Origin: Eriocheir sinensis
Lineage: Eukaryota > Arthropoda > Malacostraca > Decapoda > Varunidae
Direction: 5' to 3'
Length of the DNA stretch: 64,000 nt
NCBI RefSeq assembly: GCF_024679095.1
Contig: NW_026111623.1
Span: 48,501 to 112,500, forward strand
Shown: positions 54,696 to 63,087 of the stretch, in pieces
How the letters are laid out: each line of letters begins with the position of its first letter
Numbering within the stretch: the first letter of the stretch is position 1
Position numbers and translations under genes: made by a program
Notes under the pieces: generated by a model
The model's database searches: none
Told to the model about the DNA's origin: nothing
What the model saw: only the letters and a program-made list of their open reading frames with translations

Positions 54696-55135
54696 TTTAT
54701 TGGTGGCTGGCGGTTTGTAGGACGAATGATGTCACCAAAATAACCAGCACTAACAATCTCTGCAGCTGTCACATTTCGGCGCGGGATGACCTCTCCTTTC
54801 TGATCAGTTGTACGGGGGGTCTGGCAGGTAATGACACCCATGACATGTGTTGTATCATGACCTGTTAGAGTGTCCTCGTTGTAATCAAAATTATCAACCA
54901 CCCATTGGCAAAACCCTTCACCTTCTGTTTGCTGAACCAGACCAGGGGGCAGATCATGGATAGATCGACCAACAACAGCTGCCTTCTCAAATGCTATGAC
55001 CTGATCATACGACACACTTAATCCTAGTGATGACAGCACATCTAACAACACACGGGATCGAGTTTGCTGATGGATGAAAAGTCCAACTGACAGTAACAGA
55101 GGGGAAATATATGACTGCTTTCCAGATGCCTGCAT
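54683..55135 (-). pseudogene. Transposase segment 3: first part of the putative catalytic core
   Basis: 150 codons in one frame. It begins with a conserved block, QASGKQSYISPLLLSVGLF. Then comes VDNFDYNEDTLTGHDTTHVM near residues 82-101, where the Asp residues and following His are family-conserved and are candidates for metal binding. It ends in RRNVTAAEIVSAGYFGDIIR. The frame is lost near RPTNRQPP, and the adjacent frame picks up at KMADVNIK with a 13-base overlap. Assigning this as part of a DDE-type core is inference from residue pattern only. Confidence 0.6.
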
Positions 55136-55576
55136 TATAACGTGACAAAGGGACAGCTGTAGCAGTTTCTTTTCATCTTTGCAGATTCAGTACGTGATTC
55201 AGTGAGCAAGCTTTTGGTTAGCTGCAGAAGACTTTGAGGCACATCATTTTCCAGACTATTGATATCAGTATCTGTAGGTGCAGGGTACACATCTGTCAGG
55301 AAGTCCATGCTTTGCATGCATTCACGTATACGAGACCCCACATACTTTGCTTGCTTGATACATTCAGTGTCTTCATCAACATCCATTGCTGACTCGATGT
55401 ATGATTCATGAAGGATAGATGCAGCCCTCTCTTCAAGGTGACAACGTTAGCTCTGCCATCCACTTCTGCTATAGTTATTTTTTTTCCAAAATGTTCCAAT
55501 AGACGACGTTTGATGAACAGTGCTGTAGGGGTTAACACCTTTGGGTAGGTATGTTGAGAGTTTGTCCCTGAGATCA
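55135..55576 (-). pseudogene. Transposase segment 2: frame-shifted linker region
   Basis: Three frames each carry part of the family sequence: DICNTLSDLRDKLSTYLPKG near 55600-55545, then FIKRRLLEHFGKKITIAEVD near 55525-55460, then an acidic stretch AMDVDEDTECIKQAKYVGSR near 55395-55330. Indels of one base separate them. The last frame ends at TAA about 55137, while the downstream frame is already open from about 55180. No domain with a known function is recognised in this part. Confidence 0.6.
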
Positions 55577-56257
55577 CTAAGTGTGTTGCAAATGTCTCTG
55601 CTCTGCACTAAGCAGCCATGCACACATTTGACTAAATGCCTCATTGTTTGCCAAGTCTAGATTACGGATGCTATGTTCTGGTTGGGGCTTACTCTGGTTT
55701 CGAGTTTTCCCTGCTAAAAACATCTGCATGCAATTACGATGGTATTTTGCTTCTAAAGCCCTGATGTCTCCAGCGAACAGCACCCTTGCTTTCACATTAA
55801 TGGCAAGGTCGTCGTTCCTTTGGTCACATTTTTTCATCAGGTTTTCTTGCAGGATACTAGTCTTACCCTTGCTCACCATCTCCACATTACTGATAGTAGA
55901 GCTGCGTTCAGGATGACGACGTGCACCTTCAAAATCAAGCTTTTGAGCACATATTAGGCAATGTGTTTGATAGTCAAACTGTGTCTCTTCAGATCTAAGA
56001 GATGTTGCTGGTGAATCTCTGCCAGCATCACCTGTCTTCTGTTCTCGGGAAATGTTCCTGGCAGCTGTGTAACTTTTGTAGCATTTGTCATGCACAAAAT
56101 GATCACCTGGTACAGACAGTTCTTCGTACAAGGCTCCATCATTGCGCTTCTGAGATACTTGGATTAGTGAAGCACGCCCTTTAGGACCTAGGAATCTGCC
56201 ACCACCACCAGCACTAGTACTACCACCACCAACTTTACTACACACTACACATGTCAC
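55577..56257 (-). pseudogene. Transposase segment 1: N-terminal Cys/His pairs
   Basis: 226 codons, entered at a GTG. The true start is probably the ATG at 56273 in another frame. Two zinc-binding-like sets are visible. The first is CVVC near residue 3 with HDKC near residue 56. The second is HCLIC near residue 98 with YHRNC near residue 172. Between them are a glycine-rich patch and a basic, Ser/Thr-rich linker. CxxC...HxxC pairs of this kind start the related uncharacterised proteins of arthropods and cnidarians and probably bind DNA, which is inference. The frame is lost after FSQMCAWLL near 55610, where the neighbouring frame continues the family sequence. Confidence 0.65.
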
Positions 56258-56273
56258 TTGATGATTCAGCCAT

Positions 56274-57139
56274 GCTCAATTAGGGATGCGTACCTGAAAC
56301 AAACAAAACATGCATGTCACTCCAGGACACCAAACTCACATACAGAAATTAATCAAGCATATTATTAATGTCATAGGCATCATATGTGATGAAAAAGATA
56401 CCCTACACACACACACATCAGAACCAATATATAAATGGCCAAAAGTGTGTATCATGCATCTTGTTATGGGCTATGTACCGTACACTTTAAAACCCACCTG
56501 TACGATCCATGACACAGCCTACCCCTCAAAAAATTTATCGACACTGTGTAAACAAAACCTTCTCACAAATCAGACACTTGCACACATCATGTCTTAGTAA
56601 CACCAAATTCCCTACAAACCCTTATCATGTTAATCTCAAATACCTTATAAACATTATCACAAACAAATCTCACTTAACTTACAGCCACGCTGTTCCGGCT
56701 TCATCCGTGTTGACTCAGTCAGCTGACGGCCCATCAGGCAGTTTGCCAACACTGCCTCAACAAAGCGCTAGCTTGCTAACATAGCGTTTTATTGCATTTG
56801 TACGTTACATGGCCCAGTACAGGATATAAATAAATGTAGTTCAGCTGCAAATAGGGCTACATATCATTGCGCAGCTATGAAATAATGTAATTTTTAATGA
56901 TGACCAGTGAACATAGGGTTTATTTTAGGCCATTTTTATACGATTTCAGGCTATTTTTGCATGAAACATTCCTTTTTTGTAGTATTAGTAATTTAACCCA
57001 TGAGAATTGCATGAACTTAACACACTCACTCAGTTTTTGCAGGTTATTTCAGCTTGTTTAGTATTTTATATCACATTCTTTGTTTACGCTATTTTCTCAT
57101 TTTTTTTGCGGAACGTATTATGCATGTCTACCAAAATCC
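56274..57139. other. Transposon 5' leader with possible splice acceptor
   Basis: On the minus strand, TTTGTTTGTTTCAG ends at 56294, about 20 bases before the candidate start ATG. This is a textbook 3' splice site. The remaining ~840 bases are A/T-rich and contain no long frame of their own, so they may hold a 5' exon, an intron and the promoter. None of these can be placed from sequence alone. Confidence 0.45.
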
Positions 57140-57275
57140 AAGTTCCCCAAGGTTGATTAGTGTTGAATTTGTTCTGCTGGTTAAGGGGACTAATATGAAG
57201 GTTTTTACACAAAAAGCTGGCTGTTATCTCAAATGTCTGGGTTAGGCCAAAAATCTGTTAATTTCTACTGGACTA
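57140..57275 (-). repeat. Right terminal inverted repeat of the transposon
   Basis: It ends AATTTCTACTGGACTA. Inward it carries GGCTGTTATCTCAAATGTCT, GTGTTGAATTTG and TTCCCCAAGGTTGATTAGTG, complementary with gaps to the left repeat. Confidence 0.85.
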
Positions 57276-57385
57276 TATGTGAAACGAAGTGTGTTGTTTA
57301 TACGAGAGGAAGAAAAACTAGAAAAAACTACAACCCGAGGCCTCTGTAAGCTATAAACAAAATAATCGTTATCTCTTCCTAGTCC
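57276..57385. repeat. Host repeat between the two insertions, with TAT duplication
   Basis: It starts with the right TAT (57276-57278) and continues the host unit: GAGGAAGAAAAAC, CAACCCGAGGCCTC, then CTATAAACAAAATAAT and CTCTTCCTAGT. It aligns with 60661-60755, which has the same phrases without either insertion. Confidence 0.75.
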
Positions 57386-57472
57386 CCGCCTGGGGGGGGG
57401 ACCACAAATTCCCCCAGGGAGGACTCCCCTTCTGGCTGCCGACCCGAGAGGTGTCTTGATAACTCCTCGAAC

Positions 57473-57889
57473 CTTTTTCTTCTCAATTTCTGCAACATTC
57501 GCGGTCTTCGCTCTAATTTTCATTCTGTGGAACATCATCTCTCCTCCTCTAAACCTCACCTTCTCTTCCTTACCGAAACACAGGTTTCTGAGGCTACTGA
57601 CAGCAATCTCTACTCTGTTCCCTCCTACTATCTCTATCCTAAATTTCAATCCAAAGCTGGATGTTGCGCCTACGTGCGCAACGACATCACTTGCTCTCGT
57701 GCCCACGACCTTGACTCTTCTGAATTTTCCACCATCTGGTTAAGACTTCACTGTCATTCTATTACTAAATACATCTGTGCTGTTTATCTCTCACCTAACT
57801 CTACCAACTATGTAAAATTCTTTGACTATTTGAATTCTAAAGTGGAGCACATCTTGACCCACTCTCCTTCGCTGAAATCTCCATCCTAG
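57473..57889 (+). pseudogene. LINE endonuclease domain, first part
   Basis: The open frame begins upstream of the first ATG (57527), with LNFCNIRGLRSNFHSVEHHL near 57482-57541. This is the N-I-R-G-L start typical of LINE endonucleases. LLFLTETQVS near 57553 contains the catalytic Glu motif (TET). The domain nicks target DNA to prime reverse transcription. The frame is lost near 57880, just before the GDFNVHH motif, which is in the next frame. Confidence 0.8.
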
Positions 57890-58251
57890 GAGATTTCAAT
57901 GTTCACCACCAGCTTTGGCTTTCATCCTCTTTCACTGACCATCCTGGTGAACAAGCCTACAACTTTGCTATCCTCAACGACCTAGAGCAGTTGGTCCAGC
58001 ACCCTACACGTATTCCTGACCGTCTTGGAGATCGGCCCAACATTCTAGACCTCTTCCTTACCTCAAACCCTTCTGCTTATTCTGTCAAACTGTTCTCTCC
58101 GTTGGGCTCTTCCGATCACAATCTTATTTCTGCATCCTGTCCTATCGCTCCTGTACATCCTCTGGACCCACCGAAGAGGCGATGCTTCTGGCATTTTGCT
58201 TCAGCTCGGTGGGACGACCTGAGGATGTACTTCCGATTTCCCGTGGAATGA
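57883..58251 (+). pseudogene. LINE endonuclease domain, second part
   Basis: One frame reads [13 protein letters not shown] from 57880, the conserved GDFN motif. It continues through [14 protein letters not shown] near 58035 and [11 protein letters not shown] near 58105, the conserved SDH motif that holds the catalytic His. Together with the previous segment it makes a complete endonuclease apart from the frameshift. The frame ends near 58250, where the family sequence passes to another frame. Confidence 0.8.
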
Positions 58252-58747
58252 TTATTGCTTCCAGGATAGAGACCCCTCTGTGTGTGCTCAGCGCATCACA
58301 GAGGTGATTGTCTCTGGAATGGAGGCATACATTCCTCGTTCTTTCTCCTCACGCAAAAAAGCCTTGGTTTAATCACGCTTGTTCTCGTGCTGTCAATGAT
58401 AGAGAGGTAGCTCACAAAGATACCAGAGCCTTCAAACTAATGCTAATTATGAACTTTACATTTCTGCCCGAAATCGTGCCAAATCTATTCTCCGACTAAC
58501 CAAAATTCTTTCATTAATAGAAAATGTCAAAACCTTGCTTTCTAACTCTTCCCGTGACTTCTGGCATCTAGCCAAAACATCTCCTCCAACTTCACTTCTT
58601 CATCTTTCCTCCACTCCTCAGTCCTGACGGCAACACTGCCGTCTCATCTATCTCTAAGGCTGAACTCTTCTCTCAAACTATTCTAAAAACTCCACTCTGG
58701 ACGATTCTGGGCATATTCCTCCTACTCATCCCCCCTCTGACTCCTTT
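58252..58747 (+). pseudogene. LINE inter-domain linker, degraded
   Basis: Short pieces in different frames, such as PWFNHACSRAVNDREVAHKD near 58368, follow the usual LINE linker order. A six-A run at 58352-58357 coincides with one of the frame changes. No domain is assigned. Confidence 0.65.
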
Positions 58748-59137
58748 ATGCCTGTTATAAAGATTCTTCAAAATGATGTTTTCTATGCCCTCTCTGGCCT
58801 CAATCCTCAGAAGGCTTATGGACCTGATGGAGTGCCTCCTATTGTCCTTAAAAACTGTGCCTCCGTGCTGTCACCCTGCCTGGTCAAACTCTTTCGCCTC
58901 TGCCTGTCAACATCTACCTTTCCTTCTTGCTGGAAGTATGCCTTCACACAGCCTGTACCTAAGAAGGGTGACTGCTCCAATCCCTCAAACTACCGTCCTA
59001 TTGCTTTACTTTCTTGTTCATCTAAAGCTTTTGAATCAATCTTAACCGTAAGATTCAAAAGCACCTTTCCACTTCTGACCTTCTATCTGATCGCCAGTAT
59101 GGGTTCCGCAAGGGGCGTTCTACTGGTGATCTCCTAG
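58748..59137 (+). pseudogene. LINE reverse transcriptase, N-terminal part
   Basis: ALSGLNPQKAYGPDGVPPIV near 58790 is the fingers motif (K..GPDG.P). It is followed by PVPKKGDCSNPSNYRPIALL near 58950, the conserved P.PK.G....NYRPI motif. The frame drifts after FESILTV near 59050, and LSDRQYGFRKGRST and ALDISKAFDRVWH continue in another frame to about 59230. The enzyme copies element RNA into DNA at the nicked target. Confidence 0.85.
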
Positions 59138-59410
59138 CCTTCTTAACTGACTCTTGGTCATCCTCTCTTAGCCGTTTCGGTGAAACTTTTGCTATTGCGC
59201 TGGACATATCAAAAGCTTTTGATAGGGTCTGGCACAAATCTTTGCTTTCTAAACTACCTCCTACGGTTTCTATCCTTCTCTCTGTACCTTTATCTCCAGT
59301 TTCCTTTCTGACCGTTCTATTTCTGCCGTGGTAGACGGTCACTGTTCTTCCCTAAATTTATTAACAGTGGTGTCCCACAGGGTTCTGTCCTATCTCCCAC
59401 TCTTTTTCTG
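59138..59410 (+). pseudogene. LINE reverse transcriptase, palm entry (frameshifted)
   Basis: In the frame shared with GFRKGRSTGDLL (near 59100), AIALDISKAFDRVWH near 59190-59234 carries the first catalytic Asp. Another change occurs near 59330 before NSGVPQGSVLSPTLFLLFID near 59365-59420. Together these give the A and B/C approach motifs of reverse transcriptases. Confidence 0.75.
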
Positions 59411-60301
59411 TTGTTCATTGATGATCTTCTTTCCAAAACGAACTGTCCTATCCATTCCTACGCCGATGATTCCACTCTGCATTATTCAACTTCTTTTAAT
59501 AGAAGACCCACCCTTCAGGAACTTAACGACTCAAGGCTGGAGGCTGCAGAACGCTTAGCCTCAGACCTTACTATTATTTCCGATTGGGGCAAGAAGAACC
59601 TGGTGTCCTTCAACGCCTCAAAAACACAGTTTCTCCACCTATCCACTCGACACAATCTTCCAAACAACTATCCCCTATTCTTTGACAACACCCAGCTATC
59701 ACCTTCCTCAACACTAAACATCCTCGGTCTATCCTTAACTCAAAATCTCAACTGGAAACTTCATATCTCATCTCTTACTAAATCAGCTTCCTCGAGGCTG
59801 GGCGTTCTGTACCGTCTCCGCCAGTTCTTCTCCCCTGCACAGTTGCTGTCCATATACAGGGGCCTTGTCCGCCCTCGTGTGGAGTATGCATCTCATGTGT
59901 GGGGGGGCTCCACTCACACAGCTCTTCTGGACAGAGTGGAGGCAAAGGCTCTTCGTCTCATTAGCTCTCCTCCTCAAACTGATAGTCTTCTACCTCTTAA
60001 ATTCCGCCGCAATGTTGCCTCTCTTTCTATCTTCTATCGATATTTCCACGCTGACTGCTCTTCTGAGCTTGCTAACTGCATGCCTCCCCCCCTCCCGCGG
60101 CCCCGCTGCACTCGACTTTCTACTCATGCTCATCCCTATACTGTCCAAACCCCTTATGCAAGAGTTAACCAGCATCTTCACTCTTTCATCCCTCACGCTG
60201 GTAAACTCTGGAACAATCTTCCTTCATCTGTATTTCCTCCTGCCTACGACTTGAACTCTTTCAAGAGGAGGGTATCAGGACACCTCTCCTCCCGAAACTG
60301 A
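59411..60301 (+). pseudogene. LINE reverse transcriptase, catalytic centre to C-terminus
   Basis: 296 codons open from FIDDLLSKTNCPIHSYADDS. The catalytic YADD is at 59459-59470. Thumb-type features follow: LGLSLTQNLNWKLHI near 59730 and QLLSIYRGLVRPRVEYASHV near 59838. The C-terminal region (WGGSTHTALLDRVEAKALRL onward) is the part duplicated elsewhere in the window. It ends at TGA 60299-60301 after RRVSGHLSSRN, at a distance from the poly(A) that is usual for this family. This piece is intact, but the upstream part of the enzyme is frameshifted. Confidence 0.88.
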
Positions 60302-60426
60302 CTTATCTTTCGGCCACCTCTTTGGATTCTTTTTAGGAGCAGCGAGTAGCGGGCTTTTTTTTTTTATTAATGTTTACTTTTTTGTGCCCTTGAGCTGTCT
60401 CCTTTGCTGTAAAAAAAAAAAAAAAA

Positions 60427-61020
60427 GGAAAGCTCTACAGAAGGATCCAAAACCAAACAACGCCAAGGGCATAGGAGGGCTAAACAGCATAACGAGGAGA
60501 GAGGTGAGCACAGGATAAAACAAAGAAACCAAGAAAAGACGGAGCTACGATAACAGTGAGGCTGAAAAAAGTGAAGTTTTTACAAGGAGAAGTGGAGAAG
60601 AAAACCAATACCGAGTCCTCTGAAAGTAAAAGAAGGCAGAAGAGGGAGAGTCTGGTGTCTTATGTATGTTAAAAATTGAGAGAGAAAAAAATCCAAAAAA
60701 ATTCACAACCTGGCCTCTGGGGGCTATAAACAAAATAATCAAAATCTCTTTCTAGTAAAATATAGATTCTAAAGACAAAGGAAGTAAAGAGAAACAAAAG
60801 AAACAATGGGTATCTCTTCCTAGTAAGAGATAAACTATGAAGACCTTTGTACAGCCTATCCCATAGATAACTCTTTGTAGACAGAACAGGCAGTAACCAA
60901 CCCGGATCTTTGTACTGTAAGATATCGTATTATACAGTATAGTAGGAACCTTTGTACAGCAGGTGATAACAGTAGGTAGGCAGACCTTTATAAGCGGCAG
61001 AGAGGAAATAAAGAGATGTT
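60427..61020. repeat. Host repeat, continuation right of the LINE
   Basis: Diverged copies of the 50331-50905 and 57276-57385 repeat family (GCATAACGAGG, GGAGCTACGA, AGTGAAGTTTTTACAAGGAG, ACCGAGTCCTCTGAAAGTAA). They grade into GTATCTCTTCCTAGTAAGAG and GACCTTTGTACAGC phrases. The segment at 60655-60668 preserves an uninterrupted version of the transposon target site. Confidence 0.75.
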
Positions 61021-62420
61021 ACAGAGGAATATATAAACGTTTGAAGTCTTTGTATAGAGGATAATGATGATTTTTAATGGAACAAAATAGAAGAAACATT
61101 TAAGAAGCATGTAAGAAGCATTTGTAGGGGAATTTTAGGACAACAAACAGAAGGAAAATAAAAAGATGACTGGAATATATAAACGATACAAGTCTTTGTA
61201 TAGAGGATAATGATAATTTTTAATGGAACCAAAGATAGGATAAGCGTATAGCAAATATGCGTAATGAAATATTTGGAAGAAAAAAATGAGGATTTTTTTT
61301 TTACAACAAAGGAGACAGCTCAAGGGCACACACAAAAAGAAAACAATAAAAAAAAGGCCCGCTACTCGCTGCTCCTAAAAAAGAATCAAAAGAGGTGGTC
61401 GAAAGAAAGGACAATTTCGGGAGGAGAGGTGTCCCGATACCCTCCTTTTGAAAGAGTTCAAGTCGTAGGCAGGAGGAAATACAGATGAAGGAAGATTTTA
61501 CCAGAGTTTACCAGCGTGAGGGATGAAAGAGTGAAGATGCTGGTTTCTCTTGCATAAGGGGCTTGGACAGTATAGGGATGAGCATGAGTAGAAAGTCGTG
61601 TGCAGCGGGGCCGTGGGAGTGGGGGAGGCATGCAGTTAGCAAGTTCAGAAGAGCAGTCAGCGTGGAAATATCGATAGAAAATAGAAAGAGAGGCAACATC
61701 GCGGCGGAATTTAAGAGGTAGAAGACTATCAGTAGGAGAAGGAGAGCTGATGAGACGAAGAGCCTTAGACTCCACTCTGTAAAGATGTAAGTGTAATATA
61801 TAAACGATGGAAGTCTTTGTATAGAGGACATGACGATTTTTAATGGAACCAAATATAGGATAAGCGTTCAAGAAGCATTTGTAGGGGAGTATTTAGACGA
61901 GAAACTAGAGGGCAAAAAAAAAAGGTGGAATATATAAACGATGGAGGGCATTGTATAGAGAATATGAAGATTTTATATGGAACAATATATAGGATAGGAA
62001 TTTAAGAAGCATTTGTAAGGTAATATTTAGACGAGAAACTAAAGGAAAAAAAAAGAAAGGTGGAATATATAAACGATGGAAGTCTTTGTATAGAGAATAT
62101 TAAGATTTTATATGGAACAAAATACAGAATAGGAATTTAAGAAGTATGTGTAGGGGAAATGATAGGACGAGAAATAGAAGAAAAATAAGAAGATATGTGA
62201 AATATATAAACGATGGAAGGCTTTGTACAGAGAATATGCAGATTTTTAATGGAACAAAATATAGGATAAGGATATAGGAAGCATTTGTAAGGGAATTTTG
62301 TGTCGATAAACAAAAGGAAAATAAAAAGATGACTGGAATATATAAACGATGGAAGTCTTTTAATAGAGAATATGAAGATTTTATATGGAACAGAATAAAG
62401 GACAGGAACTTAAGAAGTAT
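61021..62420. repeat. ~130-140-bp tandem repeat, ~7 copies, interrupted by a LINE scrap
   Basis: GAATATATAAACGATGGAAG (with variants) marks units at about 61028, 61170, 61793, 61932, 62072, 62207 and 62338. Each unit continues with TCTTTGTATAGAGAATAT, TTTTTAATGGAACAAAATA and AAGAAGCATTTGTAGGGGA. The spacing from the second to the third is normal once the LINE scrap at 61292-61780 is subtracted, so the repeat existed before that insertion. Confidence 0.85.
61292..61780 (-). mobile_element. LINE 3'-end fragment, minus strand
   Basis: Reverse complement of about 59935-60420 of the larger LINE. Reading minus strand, it runs from CAGAGTGGAGTCTAAGGCTC to the 3' UTR (AGCAGCGAGTAGCGGGCC), GTGTGTGCCCTTGAGCTGTC and a final (A)n. 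The 5' end is truncated and no catalytic motif remains. It carries its own substitutions and a short deletion near 61540, so it was copied independently of the 2372-2929 and 57386-60424 copies. Confidence 0.9.
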
Positions 62421-63087
62421 TTTTAGGGGAGTGATGGGACGAGCAGAAGGATAATATAAATGGATAAAACGAGAATGAAGGTATAATACAAGCTCAGACA
62501 GAATGACAACTTAAAGAATGCGATAAGAAATAGATTATACGACATATTGAAGAAAAAAAAATATAGAAAGATAAAATATATAATAGAAAGAATCGATAAA
62601 AACGGGGGTAAATTTAGAGGTGATACATACACACGAAAGTAAAAGTATAACAAAATTTCAAAAGTAATTAAAACTTTAATAACACGATAATAATTATATA
62701 ATACGGTATAGATAACTTATTACTACTAAAATAAGTATTATAAGCTAGGATAGGTAAACGGAGGCCTTTGAAGGAGGAAAATAAAGAAACTGACGAAATA
62801 TTTTATCATTGGAGAAAAGAAGGAAAAGAGGTGAGGAGGCGTCTCTAAAAGAAAAAAAACTAAGGGACATATTCTGAAACATTTCAGCTCGCCCACCCTG
62901 CCACACCTGACAGGGGATTCATAGAGGTTGTTGTGGGTTCTTCCATAAGTAGTTTTAAGAGCCTATTGATAGTTTGACAAGGCTGCTGCACCATGAAAGT
63001 GAAAAAGCACCTGAGAACCTAATCTCCTCTACGGACTTTGGAAATCGTTGCTGTGGGGCCGATAGCGTCTGGGAATACGAGCCTAAC
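62421..63087. other. A/T-rich DNA, nothing recognised
   Basis: The ~137-bp repeat fades out and no unit, long frame or RNA gene is supported until the MITE-like element. Confidence 0.55.

Larger units (their letters stand above)
51654..56273 (-). pseudogene. Academ-like transposase, whole broken reading frame
   Basis: This is the envelope of the single ancestral gene whose segments are listed separately. The likely original start is ATG at 56273, in AGCATGGCTGAATCATCAAG. That frame slips by one base about 18 bases later into the frame carrying TCVVCSKVGGG. The likely original end is TGA at 51654-51656, reached after another slip near 51779. The total would be about 1,500 residues. Segment boundaries near 55610, 55540, 55435, 55180, 54700, 54140, 53850, 52925, 52595 and 51779 are simple frame changes. 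Few in-frame nonsense codons lie between them. A T-rich splice-acceptor-like TTTGTTTGTTTCAG ends at 56294 just upstream, so a 5' intron is possible. Confidence 0.7.
50906..57275 (-). mobile_element. 6.37-kb DNA transposon, Academ-like (XPG-nuclease type)
   Basis: The element has inverted ends TAGTCCAGTAGAAATT / AATTTCTACTGGACTA, with imperfect similarity continuing ~125-135 bases inward. It carries a 3-bp TAT target duplication and one long minus-strand gene region (about 56273 to 51654). The decoded pieces belong to a large uncharacterised protein family that I know from arthropod and cnidarian genomes. Their order is Cys/His zinc-binding pairs, a central conserved region, a FEN1/XPG-like nuclease and a Cys-rich tail. 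The Academ superfamily is described as having large transposases with a Cys-rich zinc finger, an XPG-type nuclease in one branch, and 3-4-bp duplications. That match is from memory and is the best fit. The gene is broken by roughly eight to ten frameshifts, so this copy is probably inactive but could be read by a splice-competent relative's enzyme. Confidence 0.72.
57386..60424 (+). mobile_element. Jockey/CR1-type LINE, nearly complete but frameshifted
   Basis: It runs from a G-rich leader (CCCCGCCTGGGGGGG) to a poly(A) of ~15 at 60411-60426. It encodes an apurinic-type endonuclease and a reverse transcriptase in one ORF2-like order, with no ORF1 visible upstream, so it is either 5'-truncated or single-ORF. 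Frameshifts are near 57880, 58240, 58360, 59060 and 59330. It is inserted into the host repeat right after CTCTTCCTAGT, a phrase that is intact at about 60810-60825. Three partial copies are at 2372-2929, 38986-39121 and 61292-61780, all covering the 3' part, as expected from incomplete reverse transcription. The family label is from sequence motifs only. Confidence 0.88.

Noticed and set aside
61292..61780. A separate small gene on either strand (74-137 codon frames)
   Set aside because: The sequence is the 3' end of the LINE in reverse, and the frames are remnants of the LINE C-terminus or its complement.
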